This document shows, one piece after another, positions 1-8,793 of a DNA stretch of 64,000 bases. Both the position numbers and the translations under genes were made by a program. Every line of letters begins with the position of its first letter. Within the stretch, counting starts at the first letter, position 1. Below the pieces are notes generated by a model. That model made no database searches, had not been told where the DNA came from, and saw only the letters and a program-made list of their open reading frames with translations. Source of the DNA: Variovorax sp. CF313 (GTDB lineage Bacteria > Pseudomonadota > Gammaproteobacteria > Burkholderiales > Burkholderiaceae_C); NCBI RefSeq assembly GCF_000282635.1, contig NZ_AKIW01000001.1, forward strand, positions 1 to 64,000. The letters run 5' to 3'.

Positions 1-497
1 ATGTCGGCATTGGAGAAGTTCAGCGTGATCGGCCCGCCGCGAACAGGCGCCACTGCGGCGTCTGCCGATGCGGATGTCTCCGGCGACCGTGTCTCGGCAA
101 CGGTCTGCAGCGTGACCCGCAGCGAATTGCCTCGTATCTCTGCCTTGTACGGCGTCGGCTGCCTGAGATTCAATACCACCCGGCTGCGCTCGCCTGCCTG
201 AACCACATTGATCGAGCGCAGGTTGGGTTGATTCACTTCGATGGCTGCGCGTCCGACATCGCTTGCGACGCCGGGGAAATCCAGTGCGATGCGCGCGGGG
301 CTCTGGACTGAAAACCCGCTGGGCACGGCGGCGAGCGATTGCGCCAGATCGATCTGGATCACCTCGACGCCCTGTTGGATGGAGGCTGCAACCGCCTTGA
401 TCGAATTTTGCGCACAGGCGGCGCCGAACGCGCCGGCGGCAAGCAGGCTCAAGCACACGGCGCGAACGCAGCGCGCAATGACGATCGACCTCCTCAT
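1..497 (-). CDS. pilQ: Type IV pilus secretin PilQ-like protein, N-terminal part (runs off the left edge)
   Basis: Only the first 165 residues are in the window. A signal peptide (arginine-rich n-region, then LSLLAAGAFGAACAQ) is followed by an AMIN domain at about residues 35-115, containing SPARIALDFPG, RSINVVQAGERSRVVLNL and QPTPYKAEIRGNSLRV. The visible part ends in the LNFSNAD motif that precedes the second secretin N-domain. AMIN domains bind peptidoglycan, and PilQ forms the outer-membrane pore for type IV pili. No pilM, N, O or P gene lies upstream, which is unusual because pilQ normally ends a pilMNOPQ operon. The ATG start is followed at once by AGGAGG inside the coding sequence and has no clear ribosome site before it. 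An AMIN-containing secretin of another system is possible. Confidence 0.8.
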   Translation of the reverse strand, partial: MRRSIVIARCVRAVCLSLLAAGAFGAACAQNSIKAVAASIQQGVEVIQIDLAQSLAAVPSGFSVQSPARIALDFPGVASDVGRAAIEVNQPNLRSINVVQAGERSRVVLNLRQPTPYKAEIRGNSLRVTLQTVAETRSPETSASADAAVAPVRGGPITLNFSNAD

Positions 498-1014
498 GCG
501 CCAGCGCCGAGACAACTTGTTGTTGTCCTGCAATCGAGAAGGGAAGGGGCGCATCGCGTGCGCAGAGTCTTCCACTTGTGCGTGGTTCGTTTCAGATCGA
601 ATGGCCGAGCACCATCACGACATACGGTTCAACCGACAGCGTAAGCCTGCTCAGGCCGAGCGAGGTCGAACCCTTGGTCAGTGCGACGGACGGGGGATTC
701 ATCGTGGCACGCGGCAAGCGCACGGGAAAAGGGAGCAGCATGAGATACGCGTCAACGGCGGTTTAAATTTGGATGTCGATCACACGCCGCTGCGGCTTCG
801 TCGACCCTCAAGAGTCGCGTTCGCATTCACTGCCCGTCCTCGCCCACAAAAGATGCGGATCTTCCGGCGACGAGGGCACATGTGTCATTTGGTAACTTTG
901 CGCGCCGATTGTCTGCCAAAACGTGTACTTTGCGCCAGCCATGAAAAATGGAATTCAGATACTCAGCTTTCAGGGTAATTGCCGAGGGCACAGAATGGCA
1001 GACCGCCCGTTTCG
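498..1014. other. Non-coding or unresolved stretch between pilQ and the MFS remnant
   Basis: About 500 bases with no gene I can support. Two short overlapping open frames exist. One is on the plus strand (GTG at 578, 62 codons, with DGGFIVARGKRTG). The other is on the minus strand (about 593-742, 49 codons). Neither has a ribosome site or a recognisable family. Stretches near 760-780 and 880-960 are more AT-rich than the surroundings and probably hold the pilQ-side promoter and leader sequence. Confidence 0.4.
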
Positions 1015-1020
1015 ATGTCG

Positions 1021-1143
1021 ATGACGCTCACTTCCTCCGTCCCCGTACAGCCCACGCTGCGGCTCGCGTTCGCGCTGTCGATGGGCGCGGCGGTGTCGCT
1101 CGGCATCACTCGCATTGCATATGCGCTGCAGGAGACGTCATGA
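1021..1143 (+). pseudogene. N-terminal remnant of a YbfB/YjiJ-type MFS transporter
   Basis: A 40-codon frame (upstream in-frame ATG at 1015) encodes a short polar head and one hydrophobic helix, LRLAFALSMGAAVSLG, followed by ITRIAYAL and then stop. As I recall the family, this resembles the first transmembrane helix of YbfB/YjiJ-type MFS carriers, whose typical continuation (RFAYALLLPPM) is missing. The frame ends in TGA overlapping the ogt start codon (ATGA). A deletion joining the first helix of a lost transporter to the ogt ribosome site would explain this. It could still be translated and couple to ogt. The family assignment is inference. Confidence 0.45.
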
Positions 1144-1676
1144 CCGGGTTTGCCTTGTTCGAGACTTCCATCGGCATGTGCGCCTTGGCCTGGGGACCGC
1201 GCGGACTGGTCGGCGTGCAACTGCCTGCCGACAAGGGCGAGGCAGCCACGCGGGCGCGGATGAAGCAACGCTTCCCTGAACTGAGCGAAGGGCCGCCGAG
1301 CGAGGCGGCGCAACGCGCCATCACCGCCATCCAGGGCCTGCTGCAAGGCGTGCACGACGACCTGGGCCACATCGAACTCGACATGCGCGGCGTGTCTGAG
1401 TTTCACCAGCGCATCTACGCGATCGCACGGCGCATTCCACCTGGGCAGACGCGCACCTATGGCGAGATCGCCGAGGAGCTGGGCGACAAGGGCCTGTCGC
1501 GTGCCGTGGGCCAGGCCATGGGCCACAACCCGTTCGCGCCGGTGGTGCCTTGCCATCGGGTTCTGGCGGCGGGCAACAAGCCCGGCGGCTTCTCGGCCGG
1601 CGGCGGCGCGCTGACCAAGCTGCGCATGCTCGACATCGAGGATGCGCGGCCTAACGGGATGGCTTCGCTTTTTTAG
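1140..1676 (+). CDS. ogt: Methylated-DNA-[protein]-cysteine S-methyltransferase
   Basis: A 178-residue suicide repair protein. It transfers a methyl or alkyl group from O6-alkylguanine (or O4-alkylthymine) in DNA to its own cysteine. The active-site motif PCHRVL is present with the acceptor Cys at residue 138. The winged-helix part before it includes YGEIAEELG and the residues RAVGQAMGHNP, which contact DNA. The C-terminal GGFSAGGGALTKLRML is also typical. The length fits the single-domain Ogt class with no Ada regulatory domain. The ATG at 1140 follows GGAG and overlaps the stop of the short transporter remnant. It converges with the next MFS gene, 17 bases apart. Confidence 0.93.
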   Translation: MTGFALFETSIGMCALAWGPRGLVGVQLPADKGEAATRARMKQRFPELSEGPPSEAAQRAITAIQGLLQGVHDDLGHIELDMRGVSEFHQRIYAIARRIPPGQTRTYGEIAEELGDKGLSRAVGQAMGHNPFAPVVPCHRVLAAGNKPGGFSAGGGALTKLRMLDIEDARPNGMASLF

Positions 1677-1693
1677 CGGCGCTTCCCCGCAGC

Positions 1694-2917
1694 TCAGGTG
1701 ACCGGCACCGGCAACCGATGCAGCCCCGCGATGCGCGACGCGAAGATGATCGCCGCCTGCAGCACGAACCCTGCGAGCGCCAGCAGCAGGCAGGCCGGCT
1801 CGCCCCAGGCGGCCCCGACCACGCCGCCCAGTGCTGCGCCGATGGGCCGCGCCCCCGCATTGATCGTGAGGAACACGGCCGACACCCGGCCCAGCATCGT
1901 CGCTGCCGTCACGCTCTGGCGCAGCGTGGTCGTGGTAATGACCCACACCATCGGACCCGCGCCGAACAGAAAGAACGAGAGCGCAGCCAGCGCGGCGGTC
2001 GGTACGACGAGCGTGGCCGCCATCGCCGCCGCTGCAACAACCGCGACCGCGGGCCCGACCTGGATCGCGCGGCCGAACGCCAGGCACGCCACTGCGCGCG
2101 GCGTCAGCAGCGCGCCGACGACCATGCCCGCGCCATACATCGCCAGCGTGAGGCCGACCGCCTGCGCGCCCAGGCCAAGCACCCGCACCGCATAGGGCAC
2201 GTAGCCGGCCTGCAGCACGAACCACGAGATGTTGAAGACCGCGCCGGTCATCAGCATCGGGCGCAGCATCTCGTGCCGCCAGACGAAGCGCGCGCCATCG
2301 CGCACCTCGAGCAGCGGATGCCGTCCGGAGGCGGGTGCGCGGGGCACCTCGCCCAATCGCAGCAGCAGGCCCACGGCCGCCACTGACAGCACCGCAGCCA
2401 GAACGAACGCGGCAGACGCACCGGCCCACGCCACCAGTGAGCCCGCGAGCGCGGGGCCGGCGGTGAATGCTGCGCTGCGCGCCAGTTCGAGCCGTCCGTT
2501 GGCCACGGCCAGCGCCTCACGCGGCACGAGTGCCGGCACCAGCGCGGGCGCCGCGACGCTGAAGCCCACGGTGCCCACCGCGCCCAGGAAACCAAGCGCG
2601 GCCAGCCAGCCGATGCTGAGCTTCGACGCGAACACCATCGCCAGCAACACGAGCAGCGACACCGCCCGCAGCCCCTCGGCCCAGACCATCAGCTGCCGCC
2701 GCGGCATGCGGTCCGCGAGCAGGCCCATGGGCATCGAGACCAGCAGGAAGGGCAGTGTCTGCACCGCCGCGAGAAAGCCGATTTCGCCCGGCCCTGCGCC
2801 GAGCGCCAGCACGGCAACCAGTGGCACGGCCGCAAGGCTCAGTTGCTCGGCGGACTGCGCGGCAAGGTTGGACCAGGCCAGGTTCTGGAAGGAGGGGGGA
2901 AGGAATGTAGGGGGCAT
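1694..2917 (-). CDS. MFS transporter, EntS-like (MFS_3) efflux carrier
   Basis: A 407-residue integral membrane protein with about twelve hydrophobic helices. The loop between helices 2 and 3 carries the MFS signature GLLADRMPRRQLM. The overall sequence resembles the MFS_3/EntS group of exporters (siderophore or drug efflux), but the substrate cannot be read. The start at 2917 gives the usual short N-terminal cytoplasmic tail (MPPTFLPPSFQNLAWSNLAA). The gene lies 76 bases downstream of a LysR regulator on the same strand. The regulator may control it, or the two may be co-transcribed. Confidence 0.85.
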   Translation of the reverse strand: MPPTFLPPSFQNLAWSNLAAQSAEQLSLAAVPLVAVLALGAGPGEIGFLAAVQTLPFLLVSMPMGLLADRMPRRQLMVWAEGLRAVSLLVLLAMVFASKLSIGWLAALGFLGAVGTVGFSVAAPALVPALVPREALAVANGRLELARSAAFTAGPALAGSLVAWAGASAAFVLAAVLSVAAVGLLLRLGEVPRAPASGRHPLLEVRDGARFVWRHEMLRPMLMTGAVFNISWFVLQAGYVPYAVRVLGLGAQAVGLTLAMYGAGMVVGALLTPRAVACLAFGRAIQVGPAVAVVAAAAMAATLVVPTAALAALSFFLFGAGPMVWVITTTTLRQSVTAATMLGRVSAVFLTINAGARPIGAALGGVVGAAWGEPACLLLALAGFVLQAAIIFASRIAGLHRLPVPVT

Positions 2918-2993
2918 GCACTCATCTTGCGAGCGGCGAGCTCGTGGCGCCGGCCGTTTCCGGACGCACGAGCATCCGCCGCACGCCGATCGA

Positions 2994-3881
2994 CTACGCG
3001 CCCTGGGCCTGCATCTCCACGAACCATTCGGCCATGTACGCCGCTTCCGGCGCGGCATCGGGCGCCAGGCCGTAGTAGTACCGCTCCAGCGGCATGCGCA
3101 GCGTGGGCAGCGGCGACTGCAGGCGGCCCGAGGCCAGGTCGTGCGCCACCAGCGATGTCGGCGCCAGCGCAATGCCAAGCCCATCGACCGCGGCCTGCAG
3201 CACGAAGTGCAGGTGGTCGAACTGCAGCCGGCCCGCCGGCCGCGCGCGCGGCGCGCCGACCTGCTTCCTCCAGTCGTCCCAGTCGTCCTTGCGGGTCCTG
3301 GCCGACAGCAGCACGTGTGAGGCGAGCGCGCGCAGGTCGTCCAGCGGATGGGCCTTGAACAGCGAGGGCGCACCGACCACCAGCACCTCGTCTTCGAGAA
3401 AGGGCTGCACCTCCATCGAGGACGGCCAGCCTTCCAGGCCGCGACGCACCGCGATGTCGAAGCTGCCGACGGCCTGTTCGGGCATGACGGTGCTGGTGAC
3501 GACCTGCGGCTCGATGTCGGGGTGGCGCTCGACGAAGGAGGGCAGGCGTGGAATGAGCCAGCGCACCGCGAAAGAAGGGCGCACGTTGATCCGCACCGCG
3601 CGGGCCGCCTCCCGCGACTGCAGCGCCCGCGCCGCCGCGCCGATCTGTGCAAGCGCTGGCTCCACCTCCGCGAAGAACTGCTGTCCCTCGGCAGTCAGCG
3701 CCACCTGCCGGATGCGGCGCTCGAACAGCGAGATGCCAAGGAACTCCTCCAGGCTCTTGATCTGCCGGCTCACCGCGCTGTGCGTGACGTGCAGCTCGAG
3801 CGCCGCACGCGTGAAGCTCAGGTGACGTGCCGCGGCGGTAAAGGCGCGCACGGCGTTGAGGGGAGGCTCTCGAAGCGGCAT
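2994..3881 (-). CDS. LysR-family transcriptional regulator, GcvA-like
   Basis: A 295-residue regulator with an N-terminal winged helix-turn-helix at about residues 8-66 (LNAVRAFTAAARHLSFTRAA, then THSAVSRQIKSLEEFLGISLF). A LysR substrate-binding domain follows at about residues 90-290. The opening PLNAVRAFTAAARHLSF and the RINVRPSFAVRWLIPRL stretch are typical of the GcvA subgroup. I chose the ATG at 3881 because family members begin just before PLREPPLNAVRAF; an in-frame ATG at 3902 would add seven residues. It is divergent from the MFS gene at 3960 and upstream of the MFS gene ending at 1694, so either carrier could be its target. Confidence 0.88.
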   Translation of the reverse strand: MPLREPPLNAVRAFTAAARHLSFTRAALELHVTHSAVSRQIKSLEEFLGISLFERRIRQVALTAEGQQFFAEVEPALAQIGAAARALQSREAARAVRINVRPSFAVRWLIPRLPSFVERHPDIEPQVVTSTVMPEQAVGSFDIAVRRGLEGWPSSMEVQPFLEDEVLVVGAPSLFKAHPLDDLRALASHVLLSARTRKDDWDDWRKQVGAPRARPAGRLQFDHLHFVLQAAVDGLGIALAPTSLVAHDLASGRLQSPLPTLRMPLERYYYGLAPDAAPEAAYMAEWFVEMQAQGA

Positions 3882-3959
3882 GCGTGCAATTTTCTCACGC
3901 ATGACGGGCGTTAATGTCGTTTGTCGGCGGGGCAGGCGGCGGCGCACCATCAGCGCTCG

Positions 3960-5126
3960 ATGTCTCGCACCCGACCCGCTTCCAGCCCCACGTCCACCGA
4001 CCTGAATTCCCGCCACGCGGCGATGGCTCTCGGCCTTTCACTGCCGGCCGACGTGGTGCTCTACCTGCTGCTGCCGATGTACGCCAGCCAGTTCGGCGTG
4101 ACGCTTGCCGAGACCGGCATGCTGCTCGCGGCCAACCGCCTGGTGCGCATCGCCGGCTATGGTTTCGTCGCGCGCTTCTACGCCCGCAACGGCGACCGGC
4201 TGACCTGCACCATTGCGGTGGTGGCGGCTGCCGTGTGCGGCTTGGGCTACGCCACGCTTTCGGGCTTCTGGGCGCTGCTGCCGCTGCGGCTGATGTGGGG
4301 CCTGTGCTTCGCGGCGCTGAACCTGTCGACGCAGGCGCTGGCCACGGCCGACCCGGTGGGTGCCGCGCGGCGCAACGGGCGTTCGCGCGCCTTCATTGCG
4401 GTGGGGCCGGTGCTCGCGCTGCCGCTGGGCGCGTTGCTGGCGCACTGGACGGGGCCGCGCGCGATCTTCGGCATCCTCGCGGTGTTCTCGCTGCTTGCGT
4501 GGTGCGTCACGCGGCGGCTTCCGGCGGCGCCGCATCCCGTGACCAGGCCGGCGAAGCGCTTCAAGCTGCCCAACAGCCTGGACGGCTGGTCGTTCATGGA
4601 AGGGCTGACGCTCGACGGGCTCTTCATCGTCGGCCTCTCTTACCTGGGCAAGGACCTGCTGCCGGGCGGCGCCGTGATCGTGGCCGGCGTACTGATGGCG
4701 TTGCGCTACCTCGCGGAGATTCTGCTGAGCCCGGTGGGCGGGCGCATGGCAGAGCATTTCGGCGCCGAGCGCCTGCTTGTGAGCCTGTCGCTCGTCACCG
4801 CCATCGCGCTCGTGGGCTTCGGCCTCGGCTGGCTGTGGAGCTGCGCGGCGCTGATCGTGGTGCTGCGCGCCCTGCAGCTGCCGCTGCTGCCGCCCATCGT
4901 GGCCCGCCGCACGCCGGGGCCGGAGCGTTTGCAGGCGCTGGCGGCCCGCTCCGTGTGGCGCGACATCGGCGCCGGCACCGGGCCGCTGATCGCGGGCCTG
5001 CTGCTGCCGGTCGCGTCGCCGCCGTGGATCTATGGCGTGGCTGCCTCGCTGCTCGCGCTGATGGCGCTGGCCTGCGGCTGGAGTGCATCGCCACCTGAAG
5101 CCGAAGCCGCGCGCACGGCCGGTTGA
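3960..5126 (+). CDS. MFS transporter
   Basis: A 388-residue polytopic membrane protein with about 11-12 hydrophobic helices and a charged cytoplasmic loop in the middle (residues about 190-215, RRLPAAPHPVTRPAKRFKLP). The N-terminus is polar for about 25 residues before the first helix. The ATG at 3960 is the first in frame; the frame is open further upstream only through a TTG. It is divergently arranged with the LysR gene, with 78 bases between the starts, a common regulator-target layout. No feature identifies the substrate; drug or metabolite efflux is a guess from the family. Confidence 0.8.
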   Translation: MSRTRPASSPTSTDLNSRHAAMALGLSLPADVVLYLLLPMYASQFGVTLAETGMLLAANRLVRIAGYGFVARFYARNGDRLTCTIAVVAAAVCGLGYATLSGFWALLPLRLMWGLCFAALNLSTQALATADPVGAARRNGRSRAFIAVGPVLALPLGALLAHWTGPRAIFGILAVFSLLAWCVTRRLPAAPHPVTRPAKRFKLPNSLDGWSFMEGLTLDGLFIVGLSYLGKDLLPGGAVIVAGVLMALRYLAEILLSPVGGRMAEHFGAERLLVSLSLVTAIALVGFGLGWLWSCAALIVVLRALQLPLLPPIVARRTPGPERLQALAARSVWRDIGAGTGPLIAGLLLPVASPPWIYGVAASLLALMALACGWSASPPEAEAARTAG

Positions 5127-5190
5127 CCGGCCACATGCCTCCTTCAGGAATCATCGCCATGACCACACTGCTACTCCATCGACGTTCGCC

Positions 5191-5217
5191 CAAGAAAAAG
5201 CCCGCATCAGCGGGCTT
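5191..5217 (-). terminator. Intrinsic terminator after the small His-rich protein gene
   Basis: An 8-bp perfect stem, AAGCCCGC / GCGGGCTT (5198-5205 and 5210-5217), has a 4-base loop. Read on the minus strand it is followed by TTTTTCTT. It lies about 25 bases past the stop of the gene at 5243-5404. Confidence 0.85.
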
Positions 5218-5242
5218 CCTGGAGCGGTCTGCACCGACAGAA

Positions 5243-5404
5243 TCAACGCACCCAGTGGCAAACACGGTGGTGATGACGTGCATCCCACTTGCACACCTTG
5301 TGCTTCTTGGGGTGGTACGGCGCTGCCGAGGCGATGCTCGGTGCCAGCATGGCGAGGCCGGCGAACGCGAGGATGCTGGAGAGGATGAGCTGCTTGGTCT
5401 TCAT
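5243..5404 (-). CDS. Small secreted His/Cys-containing protein, unknown function
   Basis: A 53-residue protein with a clear signal peptide (MKTKQLILSSILAFAGLAML, cleavage after about IASAA). The short basic mature part carries PYHPKKHKVCKWDARHHHRVCHWV, which has two cysteines and a cluster of histidines. This looks like the small periplasmic proteins with a HHH motif seen in betaproteobacteria. Metal binding is plausible from the His/Cys content but unproven. I preferred the ATG at 5404, preceded by GAAAGAA, over an in-frame ATG at 5428 that would add eight charged residues in front of the signal peptide. An intrinsic terminator follows directly. Confidence 0.75.
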   Translation of the reverse strand: MKTKQLILSSILAFAGLAMLAPSIASAAPYHPKKHKVCKWDARHHHRVCHWVR

Positions 5405-5558
5405 GGGGTTCTTTCTAAGCAAAGACATCGAAGAAATGCGTCATTCAACGGGCGCTCTTGAAAAACGATCAGAGTTCACATTCGGATGACGTTTTGTACG
5501 AACTAAGCGTGAAAAATCGCACAGATCAATGGGGCCGAAATGTTGGGGCTAACCCGTA

Positions 5559-6857
5559 TCAGGCCTGCCCGGGCAGCGCCGCCTGCTCCGTGCGCGCGTC
5601 GTGCCCGATGATCAGCACCAGCCCGAACGCCACCGCAGACAGCAGCGCCAGAAAGATCACCGCGTAGATGTCGTTGCCCATCCTGTCTTTCAGCGCGCCG
5701 AAGATCGTCGGGCCGATATAGCCGCCCAGGTTGCCGATGGAGTTGATCCACGCAATGCCCGCCGCAGCCGCCGTACCGCTCAGGATGGCGGTGGGCAGGG
5801 TCCAGAAGGTGGGCAGTGCGCTGAAGATGCCGAAGGCGGCGAGCGTCACGGCGGCCATCTTCGGAATGGGCGCGCTGGTCTGGGCGGCCAGCACCAGGCC
5901 GATGAAGATGCAGGCCAGCGGAATCAGCAGGAACCACTTGCGTTCCTTGCGCGCGTCGGAGGCACGCGTCCAGAACAGCATGGCGATGGCGCCGACCAGG
6001 TACGGGAAGGCGTTGATGAAGCCGATCTCCACGTTGCTCAGCCCGCCGAAGCCCTTGATGATCTGCGGCAGGAAGAAGCTCAGGCCGTACAGCGGCACGG
6101 TGATGCCCATGTAGACGAAGCCCAGCCCGATCACGCGCGGGTTCAGCAGCGACTGCTTCCACGAGATCGGGTTGATCGCCTCGCGGTTGCGGCGCTCCGT
6201 GTCGAGTGTCTGTTCCAGCCAGCTGTGCTCTTCCTTGGTGAGCCACTTGGCATCCTTCGGGCCGTCGGGCAGGTACATCAGCACGAAGAAGGTCAGGATC
6301 AGCGAAGGAAGCGCCTCCAGGATGAACAGCCACTGCCAGCCATGCATGCCGCCGATGCCGTCCATGTTCAGGATGTAGCCCGAGATCGGCGAGCCGATCA
6401 CGGTCGAGATCGGAATGGCGAACATGAACCAGCCGACGATGCGCGCGCGGTACGCCGCCGGGAACCACAGCGTGATGTAGAAGATGACGCCCGGAAAGAA
6501 GCCGGCCTCCGCAATGCCCAGCAGGAATCGCACGATGTTGAAGCTGGTCGAGCCGCCCACCCATGCCTGGGCCGCCGAGAGGATGCCCCAGCTGAACATG
6601 ATGCGGGCGATCCAGCGGCGCGCGCCGAAACGCTCCAGCGCCAGGTTGCTTGGCACCTCGAACAGGAAGTAGGCCAGGAAGAAGATGCCAGCCGCGCTGC
6701 CGAACACGGCGGCGGTGAAGCCCAGGTCCTTGGACATGGCCGCGCCTGCAAAGCCGAGGTTCACGCGATCGAGGTAGGCGATGAAGTAGCTGATCATCAG
6801 CAGCGGCAGGAGCCGCCAGCTGATCTTGGAGATGGCTCTTTGTTCGACGGTATTCAT
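5559..6857 (-). CDS. MFS transporter of the anion:cation symporter (ACS) family
   Basis: A 432-residue carrier with about twelve helices. It has the ACS-family N-terminus (KISWRLLPLLMISYFIAYLD followed by RVNLGFA) and LALERFGARRWIARIM in the helix 2-3 loop. GIAEAGFFPGVIFYITLWFP is the typical ACS signature around helix 4. Members import organic anions such as tartrate, galactonate, phthalate or hydroxyphenylacetate by proton symport; the substrate cannot be told here. The ATG at 6857 follows a GGAG ribosome site. It lies 73 bases downstream of the M48 peptidase gene on the same strand, with no catabolic enzyme next to it. Confidence 0.9.
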   Translation of the reverse strand: MNTVEQRAISKISWRLLPLLMISYFIAYLDRVNLGFAGAAMSKDLGFTAAVFGSAAGIFFLAYFLFEVPSNLALERFGARRWIARIMFSWGILSAAQAWVGGSTSFNIVRFLLGIAEAGFFPGVIFYITLWFPAAYRARIVGWFMFAIPISTVIGSPISGYILNMDGIGGMHGWQWLFILEALPSLILTFFVLMYLPDGPKDAKWLTKEEHSWLEQTLDTERRNREAINPISWKQSLLNPRVIGLGFVYMGITVPLYGLSFFLPQIIKGFGGLSNVEIGFINAFPYLVGAIAMLFWTRASDARKERKWFLLIPLACIFIGLVLAAQTSAPIPKMAAVTLAAFGIFSALPTFWTLPTAILSGTAAAAGIAWINSIGNLGGYIGPTIFGALKDRMGNDIYAVIFLALLSAVAFGLVLIIGHDARTEQAALPGQA

Positions 6858-6930
6858 GGGTGTCTCCGGTGTTGGATGGTTTTATGGAGCTGGTCGGGAA
6901 GGGGGAAGGGCGGGCATTGCCGCCGGGGTG

Positions 6931-8793
6931 TCAAGGCTGCTGTTCCTGCTGCTTTTGCTGCGCCCTCATGATCTGGTGCCGCTGCCAGTAGTCCCCGGTG
7001 GCGGCCTTGAAGTTTTCCTTCTGCTTGCCCAGGCCCGCGAGCTTCACCTTGGTGGTGCGCGCGCCCAGCATGCCCTTGTCGTGGTGGGTGACGATGAGCG
7101 TGTCGCCGAAGCTGCCGTCCTTGTAGGTCAGGCCCTTGACCTCGTCCCACGCGATCGTCGAGCCGCCGTCGGCACTGGGGTGCATGCCGGCATAGGTGAT
7201 GTCGATGCGGTCGCCGTTCTTCAGCGCGAAGCCGACCGGTGGAAAGTGCCGCAGCACGATGGCACGCTCTTCCTCGGTGGCCGGCTCGTAGCGGTAGGCC
7301 AGGCTCAGCTCGTGGTTCTGCACGAAGCGCTGCTCGTAGTCGCTCCACAGGCGTTGCTCGATGGCGGGGGCGGTCTCGATGTCGTCGGCCCACGAGGCTT
7401 GCGGTGCGGTCGCGACGATGGCGCCGTAGGCGCTCTCGGGCACGTGGTGGCCGACGTTGCGCATGCGCTCCAGCAGCGGAGGGTGGCTGTCGTAGGGGTG
7501 CGGCACGTCGGCGGTCTTCATCGCCTCGATGAACGCTTCGGAGCTGGCGTAGGGCGGCAGGCCGTCCGCCACGAAGCGGGCGATGCCCAGTGCGCCGTCA
7601 TGCTCGCGGTTCTGCGCGAACAGCTTGTGCTCGACGTCGTTGCGGTAGCTCGCATAGGCGGAGATCTTGATGAGCGACTGCACGATGGCCTGCGGCGCCG
7701 TGAGGCCGGCGGCCACGCGGTCGGCCTTGTATTCGCGCTCGCGGCTGTCTCGCGCCAGGGCGAACGCGAAGATCATGCGGTACAGCCGCAGCAGGTAGTG
7801 CGCCACGATGGTGAGGCCGCCGCTGCGCATCTTCCAGGTGTACTGGTCGAACTGCAGCAGCTTGGGGCCGAGCGCCGCGCTGCTGCGGGTGTCGCCGCCG
7901 CCCAGGTGCGCCAGCTCGTGCGCGAGCACCGCATCGGCCTCGGCCTGGTCGAGCACGCGCAGCAGCGGAAGGCTGACGAACAGCGTGCGGCCCTGCAGGG
8001 TGCGGCCCCTGACTTCGCACGGTGCCTCGGTCACGAAGAAATTGGTGTCGATGCCGGCCACGATCTGGTCGGGTGGCGCCGTCTTCACGCGGCCTGCCAG
8101 CTGGCGGATGCGCTCCCACAGGCGCGGTGCGTCCGCCTGCGCGATCAGCTCGCCCTCGATCTCGTTGCCCCAGGGCAGCTTCTTGAACAGCGTGTAGATC
8201 GCGTAGAACACCGCGGCCCCGGCCATGATGCCCGCCAGCGCGATCAGCTTGACGTAGTAGCTCTGCCAGAAATAGGCCGTGAGCCAGAACGACAGCCACA
8301 CCAGCATCGCGCTTTGCAGCACGACCTCGAGCGCGCTCGACACCGTCATCAGCCGCCAGCCCGCGACGAAGCTGGCGTAGCGCAACCCGCGGTTGGCGAA
8401 GGCCAGCGCGCCCAGCACCAGCGCCGCCGCGAGCAGCGCAGCACCGAGCACGATGGTCCAGACAGCGGCGCGGTCGGCCCAGTGGAACTGCCATTGCATC
8501 GAGTAGGGGCTGCACACCTTGTCGTGGAAGTTCCTGTCTTCCGGCGCGGTGGCGTCGCAGGCCCTGGAAAGCGGATGGCTGCGATAGAAATCGGTGGCTT
8601 CGGCCTTGTCCTTGGACGAGAGCTGCGCATCGCCGGCGATGCGCTTCTCTATCGATTGCAGGAACGCCGCATCCTGCGAACGCAGCGCGTATTCGGTGAA
8701 GGCCAGCGTTGCCGCGGGAATGGCGAACAGTGACACGAGCGTGAGAACGAAAACGCGCAAGAGGTCTGCGTGGATCGTGCGGGCGAGGGCCAT
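6931..8793 (-). CDS. Membrane-anchored M48-family zinc metallopeptidase
   Basis: A 620-residue protein. It has an N-terminal helix (residues about 10-32), a soluble segment to about residue 105, then three or four helices (about 110-200). A Ste24/HtpX-like M48 domain follows. The zinc motif HELAH is at residues 292-296, and the third ligand is probably the Glu in SREREYKADRVAAG. The peptidase domain ends with the family's SHPPLLERMRNVG motif. The C-terminal 130 residues form an extra non-catalytic region ending in a Gln-rich tail. Relatives act in membrane protein quality control. The start at 8793 has GGAAGGAG about 12 bases upstream. Confidence 0.88.
   Translation of the reverse strand: MALARTIHADLLRVFVLTLVSLFAIPAATLAFTEYALRSQDAAFLQSIEKRIAGDAQLSSKDKAEATDFYRSHPLSRACDATAPEDRNFHDKVCSPYSMQWQFHWADRAAVWTIVLGAALLAAALVLGALAFANRGLRYASFVAGWRLMTVSSALEVVLQSAMLVWLSFWLTAYFWQSYYVKLIALAGIMAGAAVFYAIYTLFKKLPWGNEIEGELIAQADAPRLWERIRQLAGRVKTAPPDQIVAGIDTNFFVTEAPCEVRGRTLQGRTLFVSLPLLRVLDQAEADAVLAHELAHLGGGDTRSSAALGPKLLQFDQYTWKMRSGGLTIVAHYLLRLYRMIFAFALARDSREREYKADRVAAGLTAPQAIVQSLIKISAYASYRNDVEHKLFAQNREHDGALGIARFVADGLPPYASSEAFIEAMKTADVPHPYDSHPPLLERMRNVGHHVPESAYGAIVATAPQASWADDIETAPAIEQRLWSDYEQRFVQNHELSLAYRYEPATEEERAIVLRHFPPVGFALKNGDRIDITYAGMHPSADGGSTIAWDEVKGLTYKDGSFGDTLIVTHHDKGMLGARTTKVKLAGLGKQKENFKAATGDYWQRHQIMRAQQKQQEQQP

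Noticed and set aside
578-766. Plus-strand 62-codon frame with DGGFIVARGKRTG
   Set aside because: No ribosome site, overlapped by an equally plausible minus-strand frame, and no family recognised.
963-2429. Minus-strand open frame of 488 codons across ogt and the MFS gene
   Set aside because: Arg/Gly/Ala-rich shadow crossing two well-supported genes.
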